Positions 33,806 to 42,242 of a stretch of 64,000 nt of DNA are shown here, piece by piece. The first letter of the stretch is position 1; every line of letters starts with the position of its first letter. Position numbers and translations under genes: made by a program. The DNA lies in contig JAWKVP010000004.1 of the NCBI GenBank assembly GCA_041398005.1, forward strand, positions 321,970-385,969. Reading direction: 5' to 3'. The notes beneath the pieces were generated by a model, which was not told the DNA's origin, searched no databases, and saw nothing but the letters and a program-made list of their open reading frames with translations. This stretch comes from JAGREO01 sp020446285 (GTDB lineage: Bacteria > Pseudomonadota > Alphaproteobacteria > Geminicoccales > Geminicoccaceae).

Positions 33806-34236
33806 CCGACATGGATCTCGAAACCGTCAGCGCGGAAACCTTCGGACGCTCGCTCGAGGGAATCGGCATCAATCTCCTGAGTGTCGATGTCGAGCGCCTG
33901 GCACGGTTGCTGGTGGAAGCCTTCGGTTGCCGGGCGCACCGGGTCTCGAAGGACTTCGCGATCATCGAGCACGGTACGACCTTCATGCAGATCCATCACG
34001 ACGCAACCTACGGCGGCCACCCGATCCTGGGCCTGCTTCCGGAGAACCCGCCACGCGGCACCGGCGTGCAGCTCTATTTCTTCGGTGTCGATCCGGCTGA
34101 CGCCCTGCCCCGCGCCGAAGCGCTCGGCGCCCACATCATAGAACCACCGCGCGACAAACCCCACGGCCTCCACGAGGGCACCGTTGTGAGCCCGGAAGGC
34201 TACGCGTTCACCGCCGCCCGTCCGATCGCGGCATAA
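33799..34236 (+). CDS. VOC (glyoxalase/bleomycin-resistance fold) family protein
   Basis: A 145-residue single-chain protein of the vicinal-oxygen-chelate fold, made of paired beta-alpha-beta-beta-beta units. Visible traits are NLLSVDVERLARLLVEAFGC, FAIIEHGTTFMQIHHDA, GVQLYFFGVDPADALPRAEALGA and the C-terminal VVSPEGYAFTAARP. Members include isomerases, epimerases and extradiol dioxygenases; the specific role is unknown. The start (MLTDMDLE) overlaps the HAD gene end by seven bases; an ATG four codons later (33811) is an alternative. Context suggests a step in the same pathway as the downstream FAH and flavin hydroxylase. Confidence 0.82.
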   Translation: MLTDMDLETVSAETFGRSLEGIGINLLSVDVERLARLLVEAFGCRAHRVSKDFAIIEHGTTFMQIHHDATYGGHPILGLLPENPPRGTGVQLYFFGVDPADALPRAEALGAHIIEPPRDKPHGLHEGTVVSPEGYAFTAARPIAA

Positions 34237-34326
34237 GAATCTCAACCATCAATCCCTCGCCCAAAAGTCATTGACGCCGGCGATCATCGTGCAACCATGA
34301 CGTACCGGGGACACGGGAGGATTTGT

Positions 34327-34491
34327 ATGCTGCTCGAATACATGCCCGTTTTCGGCAGTGATGTCGAAACCGGGAGCCTGCCGGTAGCCCTGCCGCAAGG
34401 GAAGCAAAGCTGCAGGACAGTTACATCGAATGCTGGAAGGGGCTGGAGAAACGCTTCAACGGCACCATCGAGGGAGACTGGAGCTAGATGA
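34327..34491 (+). pseudogene. small ORF, probably frameshifted
   Basis: An ATG at 34327 with a strong GGGAGG six bases before it opens MLLEYMPVFGSDVETGS. In this frame the second half becomes Arg/Ser/Thr-rich and stops at 34491, overlapping the FAH start by ATGA. The third frame instead reads KLQDSYIECWKGLEKRFNG to a TAG directly before that start, and looks far more protein-like. One missing or extra base near 34405-34415 would join the two into a protein of about 53 residues. I do not recognise the family. Confidence 0.35.
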
Positions 34492-35501
34492 AACTGGCCT
34501 CGCTGAAATCCGGATTCGACGGAAAGCCCCTGCGTGATGGCAGGCTGGTGGTGGTCTCCCGCGACATTACCCTTTGCGTTGATGCCACCCACATCGCACC
34601 GACGCTGCAGGACGCTCTCGAGCGCTGGGACGAAGTATCATCGCGGCTCGAGGAACTTGCCGGGCAACTGGCGCATGGCAGTGTCCGTGCGCAACGGTTT
34701 CGCGAGCGCGAGGCCGCCTCGCCGCTGCCGCGCGCCTATCAGTGGCTCGATGGCTCGGCCTATGTCACTCATGTCGAACTGGTGAGAAAGGCACGCGGCG
34801 CGGAACTGCCGGCAAGTTTCTGGACCGATCCGCTGATGTATCAGGGTGCAAGCGACAAGTTCATCGGTCCGCGCGATCCGATCGAGCTTGGCGGCGATGA
34901 TTGGGGCCTCGACCTCGAAGCCGAGATCGCCGTGATCACCGATGAGGTGCGCATGGGCACGACGCCGGAAGAAGCAGCCGGACATATTCGTCTCGTCATG
35001 CTGGTCAACGATGTGAGCGCCCGCGGCCTCATTGCGGGCGAACTCGCCAAGGGCTTCGGCTTTGTCCATGGCAAGCCCGCCACCGCGTTCTCGCCGGTCG
35101 CTGTCACTCCCGACGAGCTCGGTCCGGACTGGCGGGACGGCAAGCTGCACCGCCCGCTGCTCTCCCATGTCAACGAGCATGAACTCGGCCATCCCGACGC
35201 CGGAACCGACATGACCTTTTCGCTGGCGCAGCTCGTGGCGCACGGGGCCAGGACACGCCATCTCGGTGCCGGAACCATTGTCGGTTCGGGTACGGTCGCC
35301 AACAACGCGGCGCGGCAGGAGGGTTCCGATATCGGTTCCTCCTGTCTTGCCGAGCGGCGGATGCTGGAGACGCTCTGGCATGGAGAACCGCGCACACCGT
35401 GGCTCAAGCCGGGCGACCATGTGCGCATCGAGATGAAAGACGCCGACGGTCACACGATCTTCGGCGCGATCGAACAGGAAGTGGTGCGCTACCATGGCTA
35501 A
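34488..35501 (+). CDS. fumarylacetoacetate hydrolase (FAH) family protein
   Basis: A 337-residue enzyme of the FAH fold, which hydrolyses C-C bonds of acylpyruvates or decarboxylates/isomerises ring-cleavage products. It begins MKLASLKSGFDGKPLRDGRL. The core shows DKFIGPRDPIEL, DLEAEIAVITDEV (metal-binding Glu), VMLVNDVSARGL, FVHGKPATAFSPVAVTPDEL and the C-terminal GTIVGSGTVAN followed by LKPGDHVRIEM, all usual for fumarylacetoacetase-like members. The last eight bases overlap the metallo-hydrolase gene. Its neighbours (flavin hydroxylase, VOC protein) suggest that it acts late in degradation of an aromatic acid. Confidence 0.92.
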   Translation: MKLASLKSGFDGKPLRDGRLVVVSRDITLCVDATHIAPTLQDALERWDEVSSRLEELAGQLAHGSVRAQRFREREAASPLPRAYQWLDGSAYVTHVELVRKARGAELPASFWTDPLMYQGASDKFIGPRDPIELGGDDWGLDLEAEIAVITDEVRMGTTPEEAAGHIRLVMLVNDVSARGLIAGELAKGFGFVHGKPATAFSPVAVTPDELGPDWRDGKLHRPLLSHVNEHELGHPDAGTDMTFSLAQLVAHGARTRHLGAGTIVGSGTVANNAARQEGSDIGSSCLAERRMLETLWHGEPRTPWLKPGDHVRIEMKDADGHTIFGAIEQEVVRYHG

Positions 35502-36444
35502 GTCATTTGCATCCACCGCAGACATGGCCGCGAAGACGATCTCCTTTACCGAGGTCGGCGACGGACTCCATGCCTTCACCGCCGAAGGTGATCCCAATAC
35601 CGGCGTCATCATCGGCGATGACGCGGTCATGGTGGTGGATGCGCAGGCGACACCGGTCATGGCCGAACTGGTGATCGAACGGGTCAGAAGCGTCACTGAC
35701 AAGCCGATCCGATATGTCGTCCTCTCGCACTATCATGCCGTGCGTGTGCTGGGCGCGTCCGCCTACGGGGCCGAGCAGATCATCGCTTCCGAAACCTGCC
35801 GGAGCATGATCCATGAGCGCGGACAGGAAGACTGGGACAGCGAGTTCGGCCGTTTTCCACGTCTCTTTCAGGCACATGAGAGCATTCCGGGACTGACATG
35901 GCCGACCATGACGTTCCGCGACCGCATGACGGTCTGGCTCGGCAAGCGCCGCGTTGACCTGATCCATCCGGGCCGGGCCCATACCGCCGGGGACATCATC
36001 GCCTGGGTACCGGACGAGCAGGCAATGTTCTCCGGCGATATCGTCGAATACCGCTCCGCCTGCTACTGCGGCGACGCACATTTCAGCGACTGGCAGGACA
36101 CGCTCGACAGGATCGCCCGGTTCGAGCCACGCACGCTCGCACCGGGCCGTGGCGACGCCTTGAGCGATCCGGCCAGGGTCCGGGAGGCCATCTCCCTGAC
36201 CCGCGATTTTCTGAAAAGCACCTACGCACCGGTCGCCGCTGTTGCCGCGCGCGGTGGTTCTCTGAAGGAAGCGTGGGACGCCTGTCGGTCCGCCTGCGAC
36301 GATAAGTTCAGGGATTATGCCATCTATGAGCATTGCCTCCCGTTCAATGTCGCGCGAGCCTATGATGAAGCCAACGGCATCGACACCCCGCGCATCTGGA
36401 CGGCAGAACGCGACCGGATCATGTGGGAACAGTTGCAGGGCTGA
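35494..36444 (+). CDS. metallo-beta-lactamase-fold hydrolase with altered metal motif
   Basis: A 316-residue MBL-fold protein. The fold is clear: GVIIGDDAVMVVDAQATP, then YVVLSHYHAVRVLGASAYGA, HPGRAHTAGDIIAWVPDEQAMFSGDIVEY and a C-terminal helical part. The canonical HxHxDH is here HYHAVR, so the metal-2 Asp and His are Val and Arg; the downstream His (GRAHTAGD) and Asp (FSGDIV) remain. It may bind one metal or use a different substrate mode. The start overlaps the FAH stop by eight bases, indicating co-expression within the catabolic cluster. Confidence 0.88.
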   Translation: MAKSFASTADMAAKTISFTEVGDGLHAFTAEGDPNTGVIIGDDAVMVVDAQATPVMAELVIERVRSVTDKPIRYVVLSHYHAVRVLGASAYGAEQIIASETCRSMIHERGQEDWDSEFGRFPRLFQAHESIPGLTWPTMTFRDRMTVWLGKRRVDLIHPGRAHTAGDIIAWVPDEQAMFSGDIVEYRSACYCGDAHFSDWQDTLDRIARFEPRTLAPGRGDALSDPARVREAISLTRDFLKSTYAPVAAVAARGGSLKEAWDACRSACDDKFRDYAIYEHCLPFNVARAYDEANGIDTPRIWTAERDRIMWEQLQG

Positions 36445-36525
36445 AGAGGAAGGTCGCCAGACTGCGGGCCACTCGGGAGATCGACGCCACCGGCATGAGG
36501 TTCACCCGGCAAGGAAGGTGCCACG

Positions 36526-38130
36526 ATGACCCGTTACACCTACAGTTCCTACCCCTATCGCAAGCCGCCGGAACTCGACGGGGGCAGTCATCCTGCTGTC
36601 CCGGTCATCATCGTCGGTGCGGGACCGGTGGGTCTCGCCGCTGCCATCGATCTTGCACTGCACGATATCCGCACGGTCGTGCTCGACGACAACGATGTCG
36701 TTTCGGTCGGCAGCCGGGCGATCTGCTGGTCCAAGCGCAGCCTCGAGATCTTCGATCGCCTCGGTGTCGGCGAACGGATGGTGGACAAGGGCATCACCTG
36801 GAAGGTCGGTCGTCTCTTCCATCGCGACCGCGAGGTCTACAGTTTCGACCTGCAGGAAGAACCCGGCCACAAGATGCCGGCCTTCATCAACCTGCAGCAA
36901 TATCATGTCGAACAGTTTCTCGTCGAACGCGCGCTCGAATTTCCTGATCTGATCGATATCCGCTGGAAGAACCGGGTCACGGGCATCGAACAGCAACCAA
37001 GTTGCGTCAGGCTCGCGATCGAGACCCCTGATGGTGCCTATACTCTCGAATCCCGCTACGCCCTCGCCTGCGACGGAGCGAACAGCAGCATTCGCGGCAT
37101 GATGGGCCTCGACTTCGACGGGCGGGCGTTCGAAGAGCATTTCCTCATCGCCGATATCGAGATGGATGCGGATCTTTCCAATGAACGCCTGTTCTGGTTC
37201 GAACCGACCTTTCATTCCGGCCAGTCGGCACTCCTGCACAAGCAACCGGACAATATCTACCGCATCGATCTGCAGCTCGGCCCCGATGCCGATCCCGCGG
37301 AAGAGAGAAAGCCCGAGCGGGTCACGCCGCGCGTTTCGGCGATGCTCGGCGGCAGGCCCTTTGAAATCGACTGGGTCAGTGTCTACACATTCCAGTGCCG
37401 GCGGATGAAGGCTTTCGTTCATGACCGGATCATCTTCGCCGGCGACAGCGCCCATGTCGTCAGTCCGTTCGGCGCGCGCGGCGGGAACAGCGGTATCCAG
37501 GATATCGACAATCTCTGCTGGAAACTCGCTGCCGTCCTGCTCGGCAGGGCATCCCGCGACCTCTTGAAATCCTATGACGAGGAGCGCTGCCACGGAGCGG
37601 ATGAAAACATCCTCCACTCATCACGCTCGACAAGCTTCATGACGCCGAAATCGAAAACCGAACGGCTCTTTCGCGACGCAGTGCTTCATCTCGCCGGCGA
37701 GATGCCCTTCGCCCGGCGGCTGGTCAATTCCGGCCGGCTGTCAGAGCCCTGCTCACTCACCCACAGGGGATTGCAGCGCGGTCAGGACATGGCGAGCGGA
37801 AGACTCCCGCCGGGAACGCCCTGTCCCGATGCACCGGTCGAGACAGCGCGTTCCAGCGATGACTGGCTGCTGGGGCATCTCGGCGGCGAGTTCAGGGTAT
37901 TGCACCAGCCCGACGGCATCGGTAGCGAGGCACATCTGCCATCGAAACTGCCGGCGCTGATCGTCGGCCGAGACCTCAAGGATCGCGAGGGACTGCTCCG
38001 CCAGCGTTATGCGCTCGAGGCCGGCGTGACCTACCTCGTCCGTCCGGACCAGCATATCGCCGCGGCCTGGAACCGCGCAGATGCCGGCCGGATCCTCGAT
38101 GCCCTCGAACTCGCCGGAGGACAGGCATGA
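36526..38130 (+). CDS. FAD-dependent aromatic-ring hydroxylase (PheA/TfdB family)
   Basis: A 534-residue class A flavoprotein monooxygenase. The FAD-binding Rossmann motif is IIVGAGPVGLAAAIDLA (about residues 28-44), the DG motif is ACDGANSSIRGMMG, and the GD motif FAGDSAHVVSPFGARGGNSGIQD includes the flavin ribityl contact. After the catalytic part comes a thioredoxin-like C-terminal domain (~residues 440-530) as in phenol or 3-hydroxyphenylpropionate hydroxylases. It would hydroxylate an aromatic acid using NAD(P)H and O2. The SD is AAGGTG. The stop overlaps the next start as ATGA (38127-38130). Confidence 0.92.
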   Translation: MTRYTYSSYPYRKPPELDGGSHPAVPVIIVGAGPVGLAAAIDLALHDIRTVVLDDNDVVSVGSRAICWSKRSLEIFDRLGVGERMVDKGITWKVGRLFHRDREVYSFDLQEEPGHKMPAFINLQQYHVEQFLVERALEFPDLIDIRWKNRVTGIEQQPSCVRLAIETPDGAYTLESRYALACDGANSSIRGMMGLDFDGRAFEEHFLIADIEMDADLSNERLFWFEPTFHSGQSALLHKQPDNIYRIDLQLGPDADPAEERKPERVTPRVSAMLGGRPFEIDWVSVYTFQCRRMKAFVHDRIIFAGDSAHVVSPFGARGGNSGIQDIDNLCWKLAAVLLGRASRDLLKSYDEERCHGADENILHSSRSTSFMTPKSKTERLFRDAVLHLAGEMPFARRLVNSGRLSEPCSLTHRGLQRGQDMASGRLPPGTPCPDAPVETARSSDDWLLGHLGGEFRVLHQPDGIGSEAHLPSKLPALIVGRDLKDREGLLRQRYALEAGVTYLVRPDQHIAAAWNRADAGRILDALELAGGQA

Positions 38131-38324
38131 GCAGACTTCGAACGGATGACGGCTTCGCCGGCAAGAGCGACGAATTCTACGCCATGCTGATCGATGCCCA
38201 TGACGGCCTCGACGACGAACAAAGCGAAGCTCTCAACGCCCGCCTGCTTCTCCTCCTCGCCAACCAGATCGGCGATCTCGACACTCTGAGAGAGGCCATC
38301 GAAACCGCAGGCCGGACAGGCTGA
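38127..38324 (+). CDS. DUF2783 family small protein
   Basis: A 65-residue acidic helical protein (MSRLRTDDGFAGKSDEFYAML, then DEQSEALNARLLLLLANQIGD) that matches the DUF2783 family, whose members sit beside aromatic-ring hydroxylases of this type. Its start overlaps the hydroxylase stop by ATGA, so it is probably made in equal amounts and may be a partner subunit. The function is unknown. It is the last gene of the plus-strand cluster and is convergent with lexA, 84 bp away. Confidence 0.85.
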   Translation: MSRLRTDDGFAGKSDEFYAMLIDAHDGLDDEQSEALNARLLLLLANQIGDLDTLREAIETAGRTG

Positions 38325-38408
38325 CCCAGATCACAAAAGAATGCCAACAGTTCCCGACTTCGGAACCGCCACGCTGCCGCCCGCAGCCGAACGGCTTGAC
38401 CTGCACGA

Positions 38409-39143
38409 TCAGTAACGGCGGAGGAGGCCCACGAGCTTGCCCTGAACCGCGACCTGGTGCGGGCCGAAAATACGGATTTCGTAATCAGGATTGGCAGGCT
38501 CGAGCGCAATCGATGCACCGCGTCGCCGGATACGCTTGAGTGTCACTTCGCGTCCCTCGACCAGCGCCACGACGATTGAACCGTTTTCAGCCGTGTCGCA
38601 ACGGCGGATGACGACATAATCGCCGTCCATGATACCGGCCTCGATCATGGAATCGCCGGCCACCTGCACGACATAGTGTTCGCCGTCGCCCATGAGCAGG
38701 CCCGGCACATCGATCATGGTCTGCGTGTCGGCGAAAGCCTCGATCGGCGTTCCCGCAGCGATCCTGCCGAAGAGTGGCAGACTCTTGCTTGCGGGTTCGA
38801 TTTCGCCGGCCCGTCTCGATCCATGGCCACGAAAATCGCCGCGAACGATATTGCTTTCGACGATCTTCCCGCTCGGTTCCGGCTTGTCCACGAGCCTTGG
38901 CGGGTTGCCCACACGGCCGCGGATATCGCCTGGTGGCGGTTTGAGAACTTCCACCGCACGCGCACGGTATGCAAGGCGGCGGATGAACCCGCGTTCCTCG
39001 AGCCCCGACACCAGCCGATGAATGCCCGACTTCGATTTCAACCCGAGGGCCGCTCGCATTTCATCGAAGGACGGACAGACTCCGTGTTCTTCCAGATAAT
39101 CATGCACAAAGCGAAGAAGCTGCAATTGTCGTTGCGTGAGCAA
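38409..39143 (-). CDS. lexA: LexA repressor
   Basis: The SOS repressor, 244 residues. The N-terminal winged helix begins MLTQRQLQLLRFVHDYLEEHG with the recognition part GLKSKSGIHRLVSGLEERGFI, close to other alphaproteobacterial LexA. The self-cleavage site Ala130-Gly131 is in RIAAGTPIE; the catalytic Ser165 is in GDSMIEAGI and Lys203 in REVTLKRI. A GTTC-N7-GTTC box 50 bp upstream indicates autoregulation. It is the third gene of the conserved moaC-moeA-lexA set, with a gap of 104 bp after moeA. Confidence 0.97.
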   Translation of the reverse strand: MLTQRQLQLLRFVHDYLEEHGVCPSFDEMRAALGLKSKSGIHRLVSGLEERGFIRRLAYRARAVEVLKPPPGDIRGRVGNPPRLVDKPEPSGKIVESNIVRGDFRGHGSRRAGEIEPASKSLPLFGRIAAGTPIEAFADTQTMIDVPGLLMGDGEHYVVQVAGDSMIEAGIMDGDYVVIRRCDTAENGSIVVALVEGREVTLKRIRRRGASIALEPANPDYEIRIFGPHQVAVQGKLVGLLRRY

Positions 39144-39192
39144 GGCTGGATCCGCCCGTTCGTATCAGAGGCGCTGGGGATGGCGTACAAAT

Positions 39193-39207
39193 GTTCTAAT
39201 TTGGTTC
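39193..39207. promoter_or_regulatory. SOS box (LexA operator), alphaproteobacterial type
   Basis: The direct repeat GTTC-TAATTTG-GTTC fits the alphaproteobacterial LexA consensus GTTC-N7-GTTC exactly. It lies 50 bp upstream of the lexA start, in the gap after moeA, and should mediate lexA autorepression. Confidence 0.85.
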
Positions 39208-39247
39208 TCGTTTTTGGTCAACTGTTCAGGCGGCGAAAAAGCATCTC

Positions 39248-40441
39248 TTAAACCTGTGCGTGAAGAACTGCGCGCAAGTCGATCGCCCGAAGCCGGCTCC
39301 CGGCCTTGCGCGGCGGGTCGAGAGGCGCCCGCTCCAGGAGGAGATCGGCATCCGTCATGACCGCCAGCATGGAACTGTCCTGCCGTGTCGCGACGCTGAC
39401 GGTTCCGTCGGCCTCGACGAATGCGCGCATGAAATCGCGCCTCCCGTCATTTTCCTTCAGATCGTGAGCGACGACGACTTCGGTCCATGGCAGCGAGGAA
39501 TCGAGACCGAGACAAGTGCGCACCGCCCCTCGAAGGAACATGATCCCGCACACGATCGTGGATACCGGATTGCCGGGCAGGCCCAGCAGCGGGCATTCAC
39601 CGAGACGGCCGAAAATGAGGGGTTTGCCGGGGCGCATCCGGACCTTCCAGAAATCCAGTTCCAGACCGGCCATGCCACCCACCTCGCGCACGAGGTCGTG
39701 GTCGCCCACCGACGCGCCACCGGTCGTCACCAGCATGTCCGCGCCATGTGCATTCGCAAGCGCCGCACCAAGTGCGTCCCGATCGTCGGCGGCGATGCCG
39801 AGATCCACCGGCGATGCACCCCATGCCCGCAACATGCCGGCGAGCACGACGGAATTCGAGGATGTGATCTGATGCGCGAGCGGTGTTTCACCCGGCATCC
39901 GCAACTCGTCACCCGTTGCGAGAATGGCGATCCGCGGTTGCACGCGTACCTGCAGGTGGCCATGTCCCATGATAGCGGCGAGCCCCAGTGCGCGCGCATC
40001 CAGCACCCTTCCGGCGCGCAGTCCGACATGTCCCTCGGCAAAATCGAGCCCGCGCGGACGGATGAACAGCCCCGGCCGAACTGCTTCCGTCGCCTGTATG
40101 ATATCCCCCTCGCGCTCCGCATTCTCCTGGATGAGGATCGCGTCGGCACCGTCGGGCACGAGGCCACCGGTGAAGATCCGCGCTGCCTCGCCTTTTCCAA
40201 GGGCCAGAGTGAGGGGCGATCCCGCCGCCACCTCGCCGATCACGCGCATGGGCGCGCCGGCATCGGCGGACCGGACCGCATAGCCGTCCATGGCCGAAAC
40301 CGCACCCGGCGGCTGGTCCCGACGGGCACCGACATCGGCGGCCAGCACTCTTCCAAGTGCGGCCCCGAGCGGCACCCATTCCGCCGGCATGGAGCGGACC
40401 GCCGGATAGATTCGCGCCTGGGCATCCGAGACCTCGATCAT
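39248..40441 (-). CDS. moeA: molybdopterin molybdotransferase MoeA
   Basis: Inserts molybdate into adenylated molybdopterin, finishing molybdenum cofactor synthesis. The start at 40441 (MIEVSDAQARIYPAVRSMPAE) gives 397 residues. Landmarks: PPGAVSAMDGYAVRSAD near the N-terminus, FTGGLVPDGADAILIQE, RIAILATGDEL, VTTGGASVGDHDLVRE in the molybdopterin-binding domain, and RPGKPLIFG with LGLPGNPVST. The start codon overlaps the moaC stop as ATGA (40438-40441). This agrees with the nearby molybdate uptake operon in giving the cell molybdoenzymes. Confidence 0.97.
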   Translation of the reverse strand: MIEVSDAQARIYPAVRSMPAEWVPLGAALGRVLAADVGARRDQPPGAVSAMDGYAVRSADAGAPMRVIGEVAAGSPLTLALGKGEAARIFTGGLVPDGADAILIQENAEREGDIIQATEAVRPGLFIRPRGLDFAEGHVGLRAGRVLDARALGLAAIMGHGHLQVRVQPRIAILATGDELRMPGETPLAHQITSSNSVVLAGMLRAWGASPVDLGIAADDRDALGAALANAHGADMLVTTGGASVGDHDLVREVGGMAGLELDFWKVRMRPGKPLIFGRLGECPLLGLPGNPVSTIVCGIMFLRGAVRTCLGLDSSLPWTEVVVAHDLKENDGRRDFMRAFVEADGTVSVATRQDSSMLAVMTDADLLLERAPLDPPRKAGSRLRAIDLRAVLHAQV

Positions 40442-40920
40442 GCGTCTGACGCCACGAAATCGCCCGAACGCCCGCCGGATTTGCGCAGGAGCCGGATGTC
40501 GGTGATGCGAATTTCCCGGTCGATTGCCTTGCACATGTCATGGATCGTGAGCGCGGCCACGCTCACGGCCGTCAGCGCCTCCATCTCCACACCTGTCCTG
40601 TGGGTCACCTTGCACACCGCCTCGATGCGAATGCCGGGCAGCGCCTCATCGGCAACGAGGCTGACCTTGACCGATGTGAGCGGCAGCGGATGACAGAGGG
40701 GAATGAGATCGCTGGTGCGCTTCGCACCCATGATGCCGGCGAGCTGGGCGATCGTCAGCACGTCGCCTTTCTTCATACCTTTCTGCACGATCCGACGGAG
40801 TGTCGCCGGCCGCATCACGACCGCACCGCCAGCAACGGCAATGCGTTCGGTGACATCCTTGCCACCGACATCCACCATCACGGCATTGCCGTCGGCATCG
40901 ATATGGGTGAGATCGTTCAT
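40438..40920 (-). CDS. moaC: cyclic pyranopterin monophosphate synthase MoaC
   Basis: Acts with MoaA in the first step of molybdenum cofactor synthesis, converting the GTP-derived intermediate to cyclic pyranopterin monophosphate. It has 160 residues starting MNDLTHIDADGNAVMVDVG. Family motifs are KGDVLTIAQLAGIMGAKRTSDLIPLCHPL and MEALTAVSVAALTIHDMCKAID, which hold the active-site residues. It is the first gene of the moaC-moeA-lexA run; in many relatives trpC and trpD come upstream, but here the next gene is a divergent binding-protein gene. Confidence 0.97.
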   Translation of the reverse strand: MNDLTHIDADGNAVMVDVGGKDVTERIAVAGGAVVMRPATLRRIVQKGMKKGDVLTIAQLAGIMGAKRTSDLIPLCHPLPLTSVKVSLVADEALPGIRIEAVCKVTHRTGVEMEALTAVSVAALTIHDMCKAIDREIRITDIRLLRKSGGRSGDFVASDA

Positions 40921-41134
40921 TTTCTGCTCTACCGTCCCGTTTCCATTCGCGGATCGCATTCGCTCGGCATGCTGCATAGAGCATCGGACACGCCTACGGG
41001 AGTGGCAAGAGGCGGCAGCGCGGACGGGATCTCGACCGGGTCATACAGGATCACCGCTCCGTCATCTGGCGACTTGACTCCGGCCGCGAAATGGTCCGAC
41101 TTCGAATCGTTCAAAAGCAACAAGGAGATGAACG

Positions 41135-42199
41135 TTGCGCAAGAGGACCCTCCCCCTGTACCTGGGTATCTCCCTTCTCGCATCCCAGGCAGCCCTTGCC
41201 GCAGATTCCCTCACCGTCGTTTCCTGGGGTGGCGCCTATACCAAGAGCCAGCTCGAAGCCTATCACAAGCCCTTCACCGAAAAGACCGGTATCACCGTCA
41301 ACTCGGTCGATTACAATGGCGGTCTCGCCGAGATCCGCGCCCAGTCCGAAGCCGGCAACGTGACCTGGGACATCATCGATGTCGAGCTGTCGGACGCCGT
41401 TCGTGGCTGCGATGAAGGTCTCTTCGCCGAGATCGATCCCTCGATCCTCCCGGATGGCGAGGATGGCACACCGGCTGCCGACGACTTCATTGATGGCGCG
41501 GTGAACGATTGTTCGATTGGCACCATCGTATGGTCGACGGTCTATGCCTATCGTACCGATCAGGTCGGCGACAGCGCACCGGCAACCATCGCTGATTTCT
41601 TCGACCTCGAGAAGTTCCCCGGCAAGCGCGGTTTACGCCGTTCGCCCAAGGTCAATCTCGAATTCGCGCTCATGGCCGATGGCGTGCCGGCCAGTGAGAT
41701 CTATGACGTGCTCGCCACCGACGAGGGCGTCGACCGCGCGTTCGCCAAGCTCGACACCATCAAGGACGATGTGATCTGGTGGGAAGCCGGGGCCCAGCCG
41801 CCGCAACTCCTTGCCGATGGCGAAGTGGTCATGACGACCGCCTACAATGGCCGCCTTTATTCGGCCATCGTCAATGAAGGGCAGCCGATGCAGATCGTCT
41901 GGGATGGCCAGATCTGGGATTTCGACCTCTGGGCCGTACCCGACGAGGCACCCAACAAACAGGCCGCGCTGGATTTCCTCGTCTTTTCGACGGATACCGA
42001 GCGCCTCGCCCGCCAGGCCGACTGGATCTCCTACGGCCCGGTGCGCAAGTCCTCCAATGCCAAGGTCGATCCGAAGGTCCAGCCGCACCTGCCGACCGCA
42101 CCCGAAAACTTCACCAACGCCCTGCAGAACGATTTCGAGTTCTGGGCCGACAATCAGGATGAACTGAACGAACGGTTCACCACCTGGATCGCGAAGTAA
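41135..42199 (+). CDS. ABC transporter substrate-binding protein, polyamine (PotD) type
   Basis: A periplasmic binding protein of 354 residues. The TTG at 41135 is the likely start, with AAGGAG seven bases upstream, giving the signal peptide MRKRTLPLYLGISLL to AALAAD. The fold is typical of spermidine/putrescine binders: LTVVSWGGAYTKSQLEAYHKPF, TWDIIDVELSDAVRGC, TTAYNGRLYSAIVNEGQPM and the Trp-rich IWDFDLWAVPDEA. No permease or ATPase gene is adjacent and a terminator follows, so the rest of the transporter is elsewhere. Confidence 0.93.
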   Translation: MRKRTLPLYLGISLLASQAALAADSLTVVSWGGAYTKSQLEAYHKPFTEKTGITVNSVDYNGGLAEIRAQSEAGNVTWDIIDVELSDAVRGCDEGLFAEIDPSILPDGEDGTPAADDFIDGAVNDCSIGTIVWSTVYAYRTDQVGDSAPATIADFFDLEKFPGKRGLRRSPKVNLEFALMADGVPASEIYDVLATDEGVDRAFAKLDTIKDDVIWWEAGAQPPQLLADGEVVMTTAYNGRLYSAIVNEGQPMQIVWDGQIWDFDLWAVPDEAPNKQAALDFLVFSTDTERLARQADWISYGPVRKSSNAKVDPKVQPHLPTAPENFTNALQNDFEFWADNQDELNERFTTWIAK

Positions 42200-42242
42200 C
42201 AGGGAAGCCGTTCGGCAAACGGCAGGAAACCATCGATTCGAG

